Shown here piece by piece: positions 1-8,265 of a DNA stretch of 64,000 nt. Position 1 is the first letter of the stretch, and every line of letters begins with the position of its first letter. The notes beneath the pieces were generated by a model, which worked only from the letters and a program-made list of their open reading frames with translations, searched no databases and was not told the origin of the DNA. Source of the DNA: CAIUPE01 sp037131735 (GTDB lineage Bacteria > Pseudomonadota > Alphaproteobacteria > Rhizobiales > Beijerinckiaceae); contig JBAXQM010000003.1 of the NCBI GenBank assembly GCA_037131735.1, positions 95,377 to 159,376 on the forward strand, read 5' to 3'. A program made the translations under genes and the position numbers.

Positions 1-1
1 A

Positions 2-565
2 ATGAAGAAACAACGCGGATCTTTGTCTGGCGATGGTCGCGCGGATAACACCAGAGTGAAACGCTATATCGCGAAATATACGATCAACCCCGCAATTTCG
101 CATGGTGTGTCGAAATGTATTGGTTCGGTTGAAGTTGGAAAATTGGCGGATCTTGTGTTGTGGTCACCCGCCTTTTTCGGCACCAAGCCCGATATGATCA
201 TCAAAGGCGGCGCGATTATCGCGGCGCAAATGGGTGATCCCAACGCCTCGATCCCGACGCCACAGCCCGTGCATTTCCGCGAAATGTTTGGTGCGTTCGG
301 CAAGGCGCTGACATCAACCTCGCTTGTGTTTACGTCGAAGGCAGCGATTGCGAATGGACTTCGTCACGCGCTCGGTACGCAAAAGGAGATGGTGGCGGTG
401 GAGAATGTGCGTGGCGGTATCTCTAAATCCTCGATGATCCATAATGACGCCACACCGGTGATCACGGTTGATCCGGAGACCTATCGTGTGACGGCGGATG
501 GCGAAGTTCTCGTCTGCGAGCCGGCTAAAGAGCTGCCTATGGCGCAGCGCTATTTTCTATTCTAG
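2..565 (+). CDS. ureC: Urease subunit alpha, C-terminal part (cut by left edge)
   Basis: C-terminal third of the catalytic, nickel-binding subunit of urease, which hydrolyses urea to ammonia and carbamate in the cytoplasm. The 187 visible codons contain the UreC signatures RRYIAKYTINPA-like (here KRYIAKYTINPA), KLADLVLW, MGDPNASIPTPQP and the terminal AQRYFLF. The first visible Met is internal to the family alignment, so the true start lies left of the window. The region normally reading E-D-N-D-N near the start is shortened to a GDGRADN variant. ureE follows 9 bp downstream in the same direction, so this is the end of a urease operon whose structural part (ureA, ureB, probably ureD) must lie to the left. 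Confidence 0.95.
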   Translation: MKKQRGSLSGDGRADNTRVKRYIAKYTINPAISHGVSKCIGSVEVGKLADLVLWSPAFFGTKPDMIIKGGAIIAAQMGDPNASIPTPQPVHFREMFGAFGKALTSTSLVFTSKAAIANGLRHALGTQKEMVAVENVRGGISKSSMIHNDATPVITVDPETYRVTADGEVLVCEPAKELPMAQRYFLF

Positions 566-574
566 ACTAATCAT

Positions 575-1216
575 ATGTCAGTGAAACGGGATTATCTTAT
601 GCAGCGTGCGACTTCGATTGTTCGAAAACCAGCGGTCAAGACTGATAAAGTGATCGATAGCGTGAGCCTTGACCATGAGGGGCGTCATCGCCGTCGTATC
701 ACGCTCACGGGTGATAAGGGCACAGCTTTCTTGCTCGATCTTGAAAAGACGGCGACGCTGAATGATGGCGATGCGGTAAAGCTTGAGGATGGCTCGCTCA
801 TCCTTGTGAAGGCGGCGCCACAAACATTGATTGAAATCAAAGCGGATAATCCGATGCGGCTTTTGAAAACCGCATGGCATATCGGCAACCGCCATACGCC
901 GGCGGAAATCACGGCAGACGCGATCTATATTGAAGAGGATCATGTGCTGGCGGAAATGATCCGCGGTCTTGGGTGCGCGATGACAACCGTATCACGTCCG
1001 TTCCAACCAGAGCGGGGTGCCTATCACGATCACGCTCATGGCGATCATGGACACGCGTATGATCATGGTCACGATCACGGTCATTCTCATGCGCATGGTC
1101 CGGGATGTGGATGCGGTCATGATCATGATCACGATCATAGCCATTCTCATGATCACCATAATCATGACCATCATGATCATAGCCACAGCCATGATCATGG
1201 GCATAAGCATAAATAA
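575..1216 (+). CDS. ureE: Urease accessory protein UreE, long His-rich tail
   Basis: Nickel metallochaperone that delivers Ni to the UreC active site during urease maturation. 213 aa. Residues about 1-75 form the peptide-binding-like N domain and about 75-145 the metal-binding C domain. From residue 151 to the end the protein is almost only His, Asp, Gly and Ser: I count 28 His in 63 residues, plus a GCGCG pair of cysteines in the middle. Such tails bind many Ni ions in other UreE proteins and probably serve for storage here; the length is at the high end. It starts at ATG 575, 9 bp after ureC, and ureF begins 3 bp after its stop, so it is co-translated with the urease operon. Confidence 0.95.
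   Translation: MSVKRDYLMQRATSIVRKPAVKTDKVIDSVSLDHEGRHRRRITLTGDKGTAFLLDLEKTATLNDGDAVKLEDGSLILVKAAPQTLIEIKADNPMRLLKTAWHIGNRHTPAEITADAIYIEEDHVLAEMIRGLGCAMTTVSRPFQPERGAYHDHAHGDHGHAYDHGHDHGHSHAHGPGCGCGHDHDHDHSHSHDHHNHDHHDHSHSHDHGHKHK
1020..1213 (+). repeat. Low-complexity CAT/GAT triplet tract inside ureE
   Basis: The DNA for the UreE tail is an imperfect repeat of cat/gat/ggt/cac triplets. It produces open frames in every reading direction, none of which looks like a gene. Such tracts are prone to slippage, so tail length may vary between strains. Confidence 0.8.
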
Positions 1217-1219
1217 ATC

Positions 1220-1900
1220 ATGGATGACTGCTCATCGCTTCCGCTTCTTGTATGGCTAAGCCCCGCTTTTCCGGTGGGGTCCTTTGCCTATTCGCATGGT
1301 CTCGAATGGGCGCATGAAGCGGGTGATGTCGTTGATTTTGAAACTTGTCGTGAGTGGATTGCTGATCTCGTGTCATCGGGATCAGGGCGCAATGATGCGA
1401 TTATTGTCGCTGAGACATGGCGCGCAATGTGCGGGACTGATTTTCTGAGACTTGATACAATCATCGAATTATCACTCGCGTTGCAGCCTTCATCCGAGCG
1501 CTATCTCGAATCAACCATGCAGGGCAAAGCGTTTCTAACAAATGTCCGCGCAGCCTGGTCGAATGAGGCGTTAGACAATTTTTCGAGACATCATAAAGGC
1601 GACATCACTTATCCGGTCGCGGTGGGTATTGTTGCGGCGACCTATAAGATGGCCTTGTCCCCGGTGCTTGAAGCGTTTCTAACGGCCTTTGTGTCTAATC
1701 TCGTCTCCGCATGTGTGCGTTTGGGCGCAATCGGGCAAACCGATGGGCAGCGTGTGATTGCGGCTTTGATGCCGCTTATTCGCGAAGAAGCGCACAACGC
1801 TCAATCCTCTTCGCTTGATGATTTGGGCTCATGCGTTTTCCGGTCCGATCTCGTCTCTCTTCATCATGAAACCCAATATACAAGGTTGTTCCGTTCATGA
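1220..1900 (+). CDS. ureF: Urease accessory protein UreF
   Basis: Component of the UreD-UreF-UreG complex that activates apo-urease; UreF acts as the regulator of the UreG GTPase. 226 aa, the usual length. The N terminus carries the family signature LSPAFPVGSFAYSHGLEWA (residues about 13-31), and the rest is predicted all-helical. ATG at 1220 lies 3 bp after the ureE stop; the stop overlaps the ureG start by four bases (ATGA at 1897-1900), which indicates translational coupling of ureF and ureG. Confidence 0.95.
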   Translation: MDDCSSLPLLVWLSPAFPVGSFAYSHGLEWAHEAGDVVDFETCREWIADLVSSGSGRNDAIIVAETWRAMCGTDFLRLDTIIELSLALQPSSERYLESTMQGKAFLTNVRAAWSNEALDNFSRHHKGDITYPVAVGIVAATYKMALSPVLEAFLTAFVSNLVSACVRLGAIGQTDGQRVIAALMPLIREEAHNAQSSSLDDLGSCVFRSDLVSLHHETQYTRLFRS

Positions 1901-2517
1901 CTCGCTCCTCTCATGGTCCTTTGCGCGTTGGTATTGGCGGGCCTGTCGGCTCGGGTAAAACCGCACTCACGGAAATGCTCTGCAAATATTTCCGCGATAC
2001 TTATGATCTCTGTGCGATCACGAATGATATTTATACGAAAGAAGACGCGCGACTTTTGACGGTTGCGGGCGCACTTCCAGAAGAGCGTATCATGGGTGTC
2101 GAGACAGGGGGGTGCCCGCATACCGCCATTCGCGAAGATTGTTCGCTCAATCTTGCGGCTGTCGATACGATGCGCGAGAAATTTCCCAATCTCGATTTGA
2201 TCCTCATTGAATCAGGCGGCGATAATCTTGCTGCAACATTCTCGCCTGAACTTGCCGATCTCACCATTCATGTCATCGATGTGGCGGGAGGTGAGAAAAT
2301 TCCGCGCAAAGGCGGGCCGGGTATCACGCGGTCTGATCTTCTCGTCATCAATAAAATTGATTTGGCGCCGCATGTGGGTGCTAGTCTTCAGGTGATGGAA
2401 GAAGACACAAAGCGCATGCGCAAAGAGCGGCCTTATGTGTTCACCAATATGCGCGAAGGCACAGGGCTTGAAACAGTTGCCGCCTTCATTGAAAAAGCGG
2501 GCGGATTAAAGCTCTAA
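1897..2517 (+). CDS. ureG: Urease accessory GTPase UreG
   Basis: SIMIBI-class GTPase that powers nickel insertion into urease, working with UreD, UreF and UreE. 206 aa. The P-loop GGPVGSGKT is at residues 14-22. Further family motifs are the Cys-Pro-His nickel site in ETGGCPHTAIRED, the IESGGDNLAATFSPEL block and the guanine-specificity motif NKID. All expected residues are present. It is the last gene of the urease operon in this direction; a large inverted repeat follows and the next gene, dnaE2, is convergent. Confidence 0.97.
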   Translation: MTRSSHGPLRVGIGGPVGSGKTALTEMLCKYFRDTYDLCAITNDIYTKEDARLLTVAGALPEERIMGVETGGCPHTAIREDCSLNLAAVDTMREKFPNLDLILIESGGDNLAATFSPELADLTIHVIDVAGGEKIPRKGGPGITRSDLLVINKIDLAPHVGASLQVMEEDTKRMRKERPYVFTNMREGTGLETVAAFIEKAGGLKL

Positions 2518-2532
2518 GGTCTTTGAATTGAC

Positions 2533-2576
2533 GCATTTTGTTCCGATGAACCGGTATCCACTTCATCGCAAAATGC
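2533..2576. repeat. Palindromic element between convergent ureG and dnaE2
   Basis: Outer arms GCATTTTG (2533-2540) and CAAAATGC (2569-2576), inner arms CGATGAA (2544-2550) and TTCATCG (2562-2568), separated by a 3-nt bulge and an 11-nt loop containing CCGGTATCCAC. It fills the gap between two converging genes and ends one base before the dnaE2 stop codon. It may terminate both transcripts, although no strong U-tract follows. The loop resembles CCGGT(A/T)TCCAC dispersed repeats that I recall from rhizobial genomes; no second copy was noticed in this window. Confidence 0.55.
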
Positions 2577-2577
2577 T

Positions 2578-5500
2578 TTAGTGAAAATCGCGCGACTTCG
2601 GCAGCACGCGCGCATTGCGCGGGTGGCGCGCGCGCCCTTCGGGCACGGGGCGCTTCACTTCATCAGCATGGGCAAGCACAAGCGGCATGGTTTCTTGCGA
2701 GAGAAGCAAAAGATCGTCTGAACGGTCCTCAATCTCTTCAACGACGAGATGTACAAGACCTTCTTCGCTGCGTTGCGCGCGCGCTTCAACCGCCACAAGT
2801 CGTGCACCCATGACCACTTTACGGAAGCGCTCCAGCAAGGAGGGCCAGACGACGAGATTGGCGATGCCGGTTTCATCTTCAATTGTCATGAAAACAACGC
2901 CCTTTGCGCTACCGGGCTTTTGGCGAATGAGCACAACTCCGGCTGCACGCACGCGGCGCCCATCAGCGAGATCGCGAATTGTGGTGCAGGGCAATGTACC
3001 TTCGCTTTCATAAAGATCACGCAGAAACATCATCGGATGCCCTTTGAGCGAAAGCCGCAAAGTTTGATAATCGGCTACCACATGTTCGCTCAATGGCATT
3101 TCAGGGAGCGTAACAAGCGGCTCATCGGCCAGCTCTTGTATGCGCGCCGCTTCGAATAAAGGTAGAGGATCGGAATCCGGTAGCCGACGCACCGTCCATG
3201 CCGCTTCTCGTCGATCAAGATTGATCGAACGCATCGCGTCCGCCTCCGCAAGCAACACAAGCGCGCGTGCGGGTAAATCAGCCCGGCGCTTTAACATTTC
3301 AGCGGAGGGGTAAAACCCGTTGCGATAGGCGGATATGCGATCAGCCCAGTCTTCACGAAATCCATCGATTTGACGAAAGCCCAAACGCAATGCGAGTGCA
3401 TGATCTTTGCGTTCTTCAAGTGTGGCGTCCCAGCGGCTGGCATTGATATCAGGTGCGCGCGCTTCAACACCATGGTCCGTTGCATCGCGTACAATTTGTG
3501 CGGGCGCATAAAAACCCATCGGCTGACTATTCAAAAGCCCTGCCGCAAAGGCTGCGGGATGATGGCATTTCAGCCAAGCGGACGCGTAAACAAGCAATGC
3601 GAATGAGGCCGCATGACTTTCAGGAAAGCCATATTCGCCGAAGCCTTCAATCTGTTTGAAACAGCGCGCGGCAAAATCCGCTTCATAGCCGCGGCTCACC
3701 ATGCCATGCACCATTTTCTCCTGAAAGAGATGAATAGTGCCGACACGGCGGAAAGTGGCCATCGCGCGGCGGAGTTTGTTGGCTTCTTCTGGGGTGAATT
3801 TTGCCGCTTCAATCGCAATGCGCATCGCTTGTTCTTGAAAGAGTGGTACGCCCAATGTTTTACCAAGCACGCGTTCGAGTTCATCTTTCGGACCATGCGC
3901 GGGAGAAGGCGAGGGATAATTCACGCGCTCTTTGCCTTGCCGGCGGCGCAAATAGGGATGCACCATATCGCCTTGAATGGGGCCAGGCCGCACAATCGCC
4001 ACTTCAATCACGAGATCATAAAAACAAGCGGGCTTGATGCGCGGCAACATATTCATCTGCGCGCGGCTCTCCACCTGAAACACACCGATGGAATCAGCTT
4101 TTTGAAGCATCGCATAAACACGCGGATCCTCACGCGGGATCGTAGCGAGTTCTAGGTGTGGTCCGCCATGCATCGCGATCAAATCAAGCGCTTTGCGGAT
4201 ACAGGTGAGCATACCAAGCGCGAGGACATCGACTTTCATCAGACCGAGTGCAGAAATATCGTCTTTATCCCATTCGATGAAGGTGCGCTCATCCATCGCC
4301 GCATTGCCAATCGGCACCGTCTCGTCGAGCCGTCCGCGTGTGAGCACAAAGCCGCCAACATGTTGCGAGAGATGACGCGGGAACCCTTGAATCTCCATCG
4401 CGATATCTACCGCCAAGCGGATCATCGGATTTTTTGCATCAAGTCCGGCTTCAGTAATCTGGCTGTCCGTCAAGCCTTTGCCCCATGAGCCCCAGACGGT
4501 ATTGGCAAGCGCGGCGGTCACATCCTCGGTAAGGCCCAAGGCTTTGCCGACATCGCGTATGGCGCTGCGCGGGCGATAAGAAATCACAGTCGCAGCAAGC
4601 CCCGCGCGTTCGCGACCATAACGCTCATAAATCCATTGAATGACTTCTTCGCGCCGCTCATGCTCGAAATCGACATCAATATCGGGAGGCTCGCGCCGTT
4701 CGGCGGAAATGAAACGCTCGAACAACAAATCGATCTCGGTTGGATCAACAGCCGTGATGCCCAGGCAATAACAGACGACAGAATTTGCCGCTGAGCCACG
4801 CCCTTGGCAAAGAATATTTTTAGAACGTGCGAAGCTCACAATATCATTCACGGTCAAAAAATAAGGCGCGTAATCAAGCTCCTCAATGAGCGTGAGTTCT
4901 TTTTGAAGTGCGGCTTTGATTTTATCAGGCACACCGTTCTTATAACGGCGTTGAGCGCCCTCATAAGCAAGATCAGTGAGATGCTCTTGCGAGGTTTTGC
5001 CTTGCGGTACGGGTTCATCGGGATATTCATAACGCAAATCATCAAGCGAGAATTTCAAACGCGCGAGAAAACGCGTTGTCTCTGCGATGGCCTCCGGATG
5101 ATCGCGAAAAAGATGCGCCATATCTTTGGCGCTTTTCAAATGCCGCTCGGCATGCGCCTCAATTTTTTTACCGATGGTCTCAATTGTTTTATGTTCGCGA
5201 ATACAGGTGAAGACATCCTGCACGCGACGACGGTCGGGATGGTGATAAAGCGTATCATTCAAAGCGATAAGCGGAATTTTATACCGCTGCGCCAATGTAG
5301 CGAGTGTTTGAAGTCGTGTTTTGTCACGTCCGCGATAAAGCGGCGTCGCCCCAAGCCAGAGATGGTCGGGTGCCTGAGAGATGATACGGTTCAGCGCGTT
5401 TTTTGTTTCATCGCCGATTTTTTCAGGCGGCATCAGAATGAGACAAAGTCCCGCGCATGAAGCGAGAAGATCATCGAGTGTGAGAAGACAATCGCCTTTC

Positions 5501-5823
5501 TCGGCGCGGCGTTTGCCAAGCGAGAGGAGACGCGACAAGCGCCCATAGGCCGCGCGGTCTTCCGGATAGACAAGAAGATCAGGCGTACCATCGGTAAAGA
5601 CGAGGCGACAACCAATCGCGAGTTTCAAACCACTGTCTGCGGCGTCCGTTTCTTTGAGCGCAACATGCGCGCGCACAACACCCGCAAGCGTGTTGCGATC
5701 AGCAATGCCAAGCCCTGCGAGATTCAACCGCGCGGCTTCTGCGACATAGTCTTCCGGATGCGATGCCCCGCGCAGAAACGAAAAATTCGTCGTCACCGCG
5801 AGTTCGGCATAGGGGGTTGTCAT
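2578..5823 (-). CDS. dnaE2: Error-prone DNA polymerase DnaE2 (ImuC)
   Basis: C-family polymerase alpha paralogue that performs SOS-induced translesion synthesis together with ImuA and ImuB. 1081 aa, normal for the family. The PHP domain is at the N terminus (AELAVTTNFSFLRGASHPEDYV). The catalytic acidic motif PPDIDVDFEHERR lies near residue 380 and the OB fold is near the C terminus. ATG at 5823 overlaps the imuB stop as ATGA (5820-5823); an upstream in-frame start would run well into imuB. It is the last gene of the imuA-imuB-dnaE2 operon. Confidence 0.96.
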   Translation of the reverse strand: MTTPYAELAVTTNFSFLRGASHPEDYVAEAARLNLAGLGIADRNTLAGVVRAHVALKETDAADSGLKLAIGCRLVFTDGTPDLLVYPEDRAAYGRLSRLLSLGKRRAEKGDCLLTLDDLLASCAGLCLILMPPEKIGDETKNALNRIISQAPDHLWLGATPLYRGRDKTRLQTLATLAQRYKIPLIALNDTLYHHPDRRRVQDVFTCIREHKTIETIGKKIEAHAERHLKSAKDMAHLFRDHPEAIAETTRFLARLKFSLDDLRYEYPDEPVPQGKTSQEHLTDLAYEGAQRRYKNGVPDKIKAALQKELTLIEELDYAPYFLTVNDIVSFARSKNILCQGRGSAANSVVCYCLGITAVDPTEIDLLFERFISAERREPPDIDVDFEHERREEVIQWIYERYGRERAGLAATVISYRPRSAIRDVGKALGLTEDVTAALANTVWGSWGKGLTDSQITEAGLDAKNPMIRLAVDIAMEIQGFPRHLSQHVGGFVLTRGRLDETVPIGNAAMDERTFIEWDKDDISALGLMKVDVLALGMLTCIRKALDLIAMHGGPHLELATIPREDPRVYAMLQKADSIGVFQVESRAQMNMLPRIKPACFYDLVIEVAIVRPGPIQGDMVHPYLRRRQGKERVNYPSPSPAHGPKDELERVLGKTLGVPLFQEQAMRIAIEAAKFTPEEANKLRRAMATFRRVGTIHLFQEKMVHGMVSRGYEADFAARCFKQIEGFGEYGFPESHAASFALLVYASAWLKCHHPAAFAAGLLNSQPMGFYAPAQIVRDATDHGVEARAPDINASRWDATLEERKDHALALRLGFRQIDGFREDWADRISAYRNGFYPSAEMLKRRADLPARALVLLAEADAMRSINLDRREAAWTVRRLPDSDPLPLFEAARIQELADEPLVTLPEMPLSEHVVADYQTLRLSLKGHPMMFLRDLYESEGTLPCTTIRDLADGRRVRAAGVVLIRQKPGSAKGVVFMTIEDETGIANLVVWPSLLERFRKVVMGARLVAVEARAQRSEEGLVHLVVEEIEDRSDDLLLLSQETMPLVLAHADEVKRPVPEGRARHPRNARVLPKSRDFH

Positions 5824-7412
5824 CCAAACAACCCTTGGATGAACCAACGCGGGTCATTGGTTTCGCGCTCATAGAGTCCAGCACGAAAGAGCCAAAAGCG
5901 TGCGCCTTGTTCATTCTCGACACGATAATAATCGCGTGTGGGTGGTAAAGCCTGTCCGGTCATGCGCCACCATTCAGGCGCAAGACGTTCCGGCCCTTCC
6001 GCTTTGACAACAACATGAAACACACGCCGCCAGCGAAAGCGGATTGGTGGACCATCCGGCACTTCGGCAATCACATCGACAGGTTCAGGCGGATCAATGA
6101 GACGGATTGGGCGCAAGGGCGGAAGATCGGCATCGCTCCATAAATCCCATTCGGCGGCGAGCGCGGCATTGCCGTCTTGTGCGGGAAGACGACGCATCGC
6201 GCGTTCAGGAAGATGCGTGTCTTCGGCATGAATCCGCATCACGCGAGAGGGGTGCAAACGTACACCAAGTTTTTCAATCAAAGCGGCAAGGTCTTCGGCA
6301 AGATCCGTACGCCCATCAAAATCCGGTTCATGCGCATCAAGTATTTCAGCAACTGGTACAGAGAGACGGATGACATCGAAGCCAAAACCGGGATCAAGCG
6401 GATCGGCAAGCGTATCAAGCCGATCACGAAAGAGCCGCATCACGCCTTTCGGATCACGCAAAGGGCGCGCGGTTTCAATACCCAATCGACGCATCGCGCC
6501 ATCGGCACGAAAGAATGCGAGTTCGAACCGCCGCCCGCCTTGCCCTTGTTTTTCAAGCATGCGCGCAAGATCGGCGGCGAGTGTGAGGATCGTACGATGA
6601 ATATCATCTTCATGGCCGATCGGTTCGGCAAAGCGCCGCTCGGTGATAAAGGCCGGGATGAAACGACGCGGTGTAATCGGCGTTTCAACAACGCCGCGCA
6701 CACGATCAAGTCGCGCCAGAAGATCACGACCAAAACGGGCAGCCAAAGGCGCACGCGGTCGCGAGGCAAGATCATCAATGGTTTTCAAACCGAGACGCGC
6801 CAGCGCAATCACATCACTTGATGAAAGTCCCAAAGCGGCAATCGGCAAAGAGGCTGCGGCTTGCGGCTCTGTACCTGCCGGAATGATGATCGCTTCATCT
6901 TTGAAACGCGCAAAAGCGGCCGCGCATTCGGAGGTTCCCGCAATCGCGGCGGATGCATCAAATCCTTGTGCACGTAAACGCGTGAGACAATCTGCCAGCA
7001 ATGACTCTTCACCACCCAAAAGATGCGCGGCACCGGTGATGTCGAGCGCTACACCTTCAGGCGTCTCGCCATCAGCGGCAATCAAACCGACGCAAGGCGT
7101 ATAACGCTCCATCCATGAGGCGACTTGTTCGATGAGTTGACGATCAGCGAGCCTGTCACTTTCGGCAACATCAAGCGCGGGGCAGAGTGCGCGTGCGGTG
7201 GCGAGAGTCATGCCTTTTGAAAGGCCTACTGCCAGCGCGTGACGATCAAGCGCGACAATCACAAGCGCGCCTTTTATTTTCTCAACAATGATCAGCGGCT
7301 TGTTATTTTGATCGATTGTAAAGTTAAGCCGCGTCCGGCGTTTCAGCCTGTCGGTCGGCAGATGCGGAAAGATGATCGACAGAATCCGCCGGTCGGAACA
7401 AACGCTCACCAT
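5820..7412 (-). CDS. imuB: ImuB, catalytically inactive Y-family polymerase homologue
   Basis: Scaffold of the mutasome: it binds the beta clamp and links ImuA and DnaE2 at lesions. About 530 aa. The N-terminal region follows the Y-family fold, but the acidic residues of active polymerases are missing: the first motif reads FPHLPTDRL in place of DMDAFFASVE, and the usual SIDEAFLD block is reduced to EGVALDITG. The C terminus has the family's DYYRVENEQGARFWLF block. I chose ATG at 7412 because homology starts at RILSIIFPHLPTDRL; this start overlaps the end of imuA by 89 bp in another frame. Longer in-frame starts exist but add non-homologous sequence. Confidence 0.92.
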   Translation of the reverse strand: MVSVCSDRRILSIIFPHLPTDRLKRRTRLNFTIDQNNKPLIIVEKIKGALVIVALDRHALAVGLSKGMTLATARALCPALDVAESDRLADRQLIEQVASWMERYTPCVGLIAADGETPEGVALDITGAAHLLGGEESLLADCLTRLRAQGFDASAAIAGTSECAAAFARFKDEAIIIPAGTEPQAAASLPIAALGLSSSDVIALARLGLKTIDDLASRPRAPLAARFGRDLLARLDRVRGVVETPITPRRFIPAFITERRFAEPIGHEDDIHRTILTLAADLARMLEKQGQGGRRFELAFFRADGAMRRLGIETARPLRDPKGVMRLFRDRLDTLADPLDPGFGFDVIRLSVPVAEILDAHEPDFDGRTDLAEDLAALIEKLGVRLHPSRVMRIHAEDTHLPERAMRRLPAQDGNAALAAEWDLWSDADLPPLRPIRLIDPPEPVDVIAEVPDGPPIRFRWRRVFHVVVKAEGPERLAPEWWRMTGQALPPTRDYYRVENEQGARFWLFRAGLYERETNDPRWFIQGLFG

Positions 7413-8109
7413 GACTCCACTCCGTTGTCCATGAACCACCCGCGCCTTGCGCGCCGGCTTGTCGATTAAGAAGAAGCGTGAGGGCGAAGCGCGGGTTCCC
7501 CACGCTCTCGCGCCCCTGACTCGGGGCCGCTGCCACACGCCATCGCGTGCGCAGACTGCCGGCTAAACTCTGCCCGCCGTGACGCAAGATAATGAGAGGC
7601 ACAGTGTTTTCTTCTGCCGCAAGGGAAAGGCGGCGTAAGGCCACAAGATCGAGTTGCTTCGGATGCCCCCAAGGCTCCAACAACACCGCGCCGAGTGCCG
7701 CGCAGCGCAAAGCATCCTCTGCCGCTTTCAATCCATCTTCTGCCATGCGCGGCGCCACGAGCAGAAGACGGGCGGGATCGAGCCCGAAATTTTTGAGCCC
7801 CGGCCCATAGGCCTGCCCACCTTCATGGCGGGTCATTTCTTCCCCGATCCAGACCCAGTCGCGCCCTTGGGCAAGCCGTCCGATGAGTCCGAGCGCAAAC
7901 CCTGTGGCGGCGGCTAAGTCGGAAGGGCTTTGTGGAACCACTTCATGCAGCGCGTCCCGCGCGAGCCCGCCGCCCAGCGTGTGGTCGAGCGCGGGATGGC
8001 CTGTCGGCATCTTTTTCGAGACCGGATCCATCGGACGCGCGCTGCCGTCCCGGCCGATTTTCGAAATCGACTGGCGCAGGGACTGCAAATCGGACGACGC
8101 GATAGGCAT
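7324..8109 (-). CDS. imuA: ImuA, SOS mutagenesis accessory protein
   Basis: RecA/SulA-like accessory protein of the damage-inducible mutasome. 261 aa. It opens with the segment ALDHTLGGGLARDALHEVVP (about residues 40-60), typical of alphaproteobacterial ImuA, followed by a RecA-core-like region with WVWIGEE and GAVLLEPWG. There is no intact Walker A motif, as in relatives. It is the first gene of the operon; a LexA box lies 21 bp upstream of ATG 8109. Its 3' end overlaps imuB by 89 bp. Confidence 0.9.
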   Translation of the reverse strand: MPIASSDLQSLRQSISKIGRDGSARPMDPVSKKMPTGHPALDHTLGGGLARDALHEVVPQSPSDLAAATGFALGLIGRLAQGRDWVWIGEEMTRHEGGQAYGPGLKNFGLDPARLLLVAPRMAEDGLKAAEDALRCAALGAVLLEPWGHPKQLDLVALRRLSLAAEENTVPLIILRHGGQSLAGSLRTRWRVAAAPSQGRESVGNPRFALTLLLNRQAGAQGAGGSWTTEWSHGERLFRPADSVDHLSASADRQAETPDAA

Positions 8110-8130
8110 CGGGGCGGCTTTCTTTTAAAT

Positions 8131-8145
8131 GTTCACTATTTGTTC
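8131..8145 (-). promoter_or_regulatory. LexA (SOS) box of imuA-imuB-dnaE2
   Basis: GTTC-ACTATTT-GTTC is a perfect match to the alphaproteobacterial LexA operator GTTC-N7-GTTC. It sits just downstream of the predicted -10 element, where it would block transcription until DNA damage. Confidence 0.92.
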
Positions 8146-8148
8146 TCA

Positions 8149-8177
8149 TAGATTCCGCGAATTGGAGGGGGAGTCAA
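8149..8177 (-). promoter_or_regulatory. Sigma70-type promoter of the imuA operon
   Basis: On the minus strand, -35 TTGACT (8172-8177), a 17-bp spacer and -10 AATCTA (8149-8154). The LexA box begins 3 bp after the -10, so the start site falls inside the operator. Confidence 0.6.
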
Positions 8178-8190
8178 GGCGAACCCCTTG

Positions 8191-8231
8191 AGGGCAAAAA
8201 GCAAAAGGCCACCACATTTTGTGGCGGCCTT
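8191..8231 (-). terminator. Rho-independent terminator of infC
   Basis: Minus-strand hairpin AAGGCCGCCAC / GTGGTGGCCTT (8205-8231, one G-U wobble) followed by TTTTGCTTTTT. It separates infC from the imuA promoter. Confidence 0.8.
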
Positions 8232-8265
8232 GCCGAGAGCACAAATTTTCCGAATCGAAAGCGGT

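Noticed and set aside
2..64. ATG at position 2 as a gene start
   Set aside because: It is an internal Met of UreC; the gene extends left of the window.
992..1259. Open frames on both strands in the ureE tail, and a CRISPR-like look of repeated cat/gat units
   Set aside because: Frames come from triplet repetition; there are no direct repeats with unique spacers of constant size.
4804..5460. 218-codon plus-strand frame inside dnaE2
   Set aside because: Antisense to the conserved DnaE2 sequence, no ribosome site.
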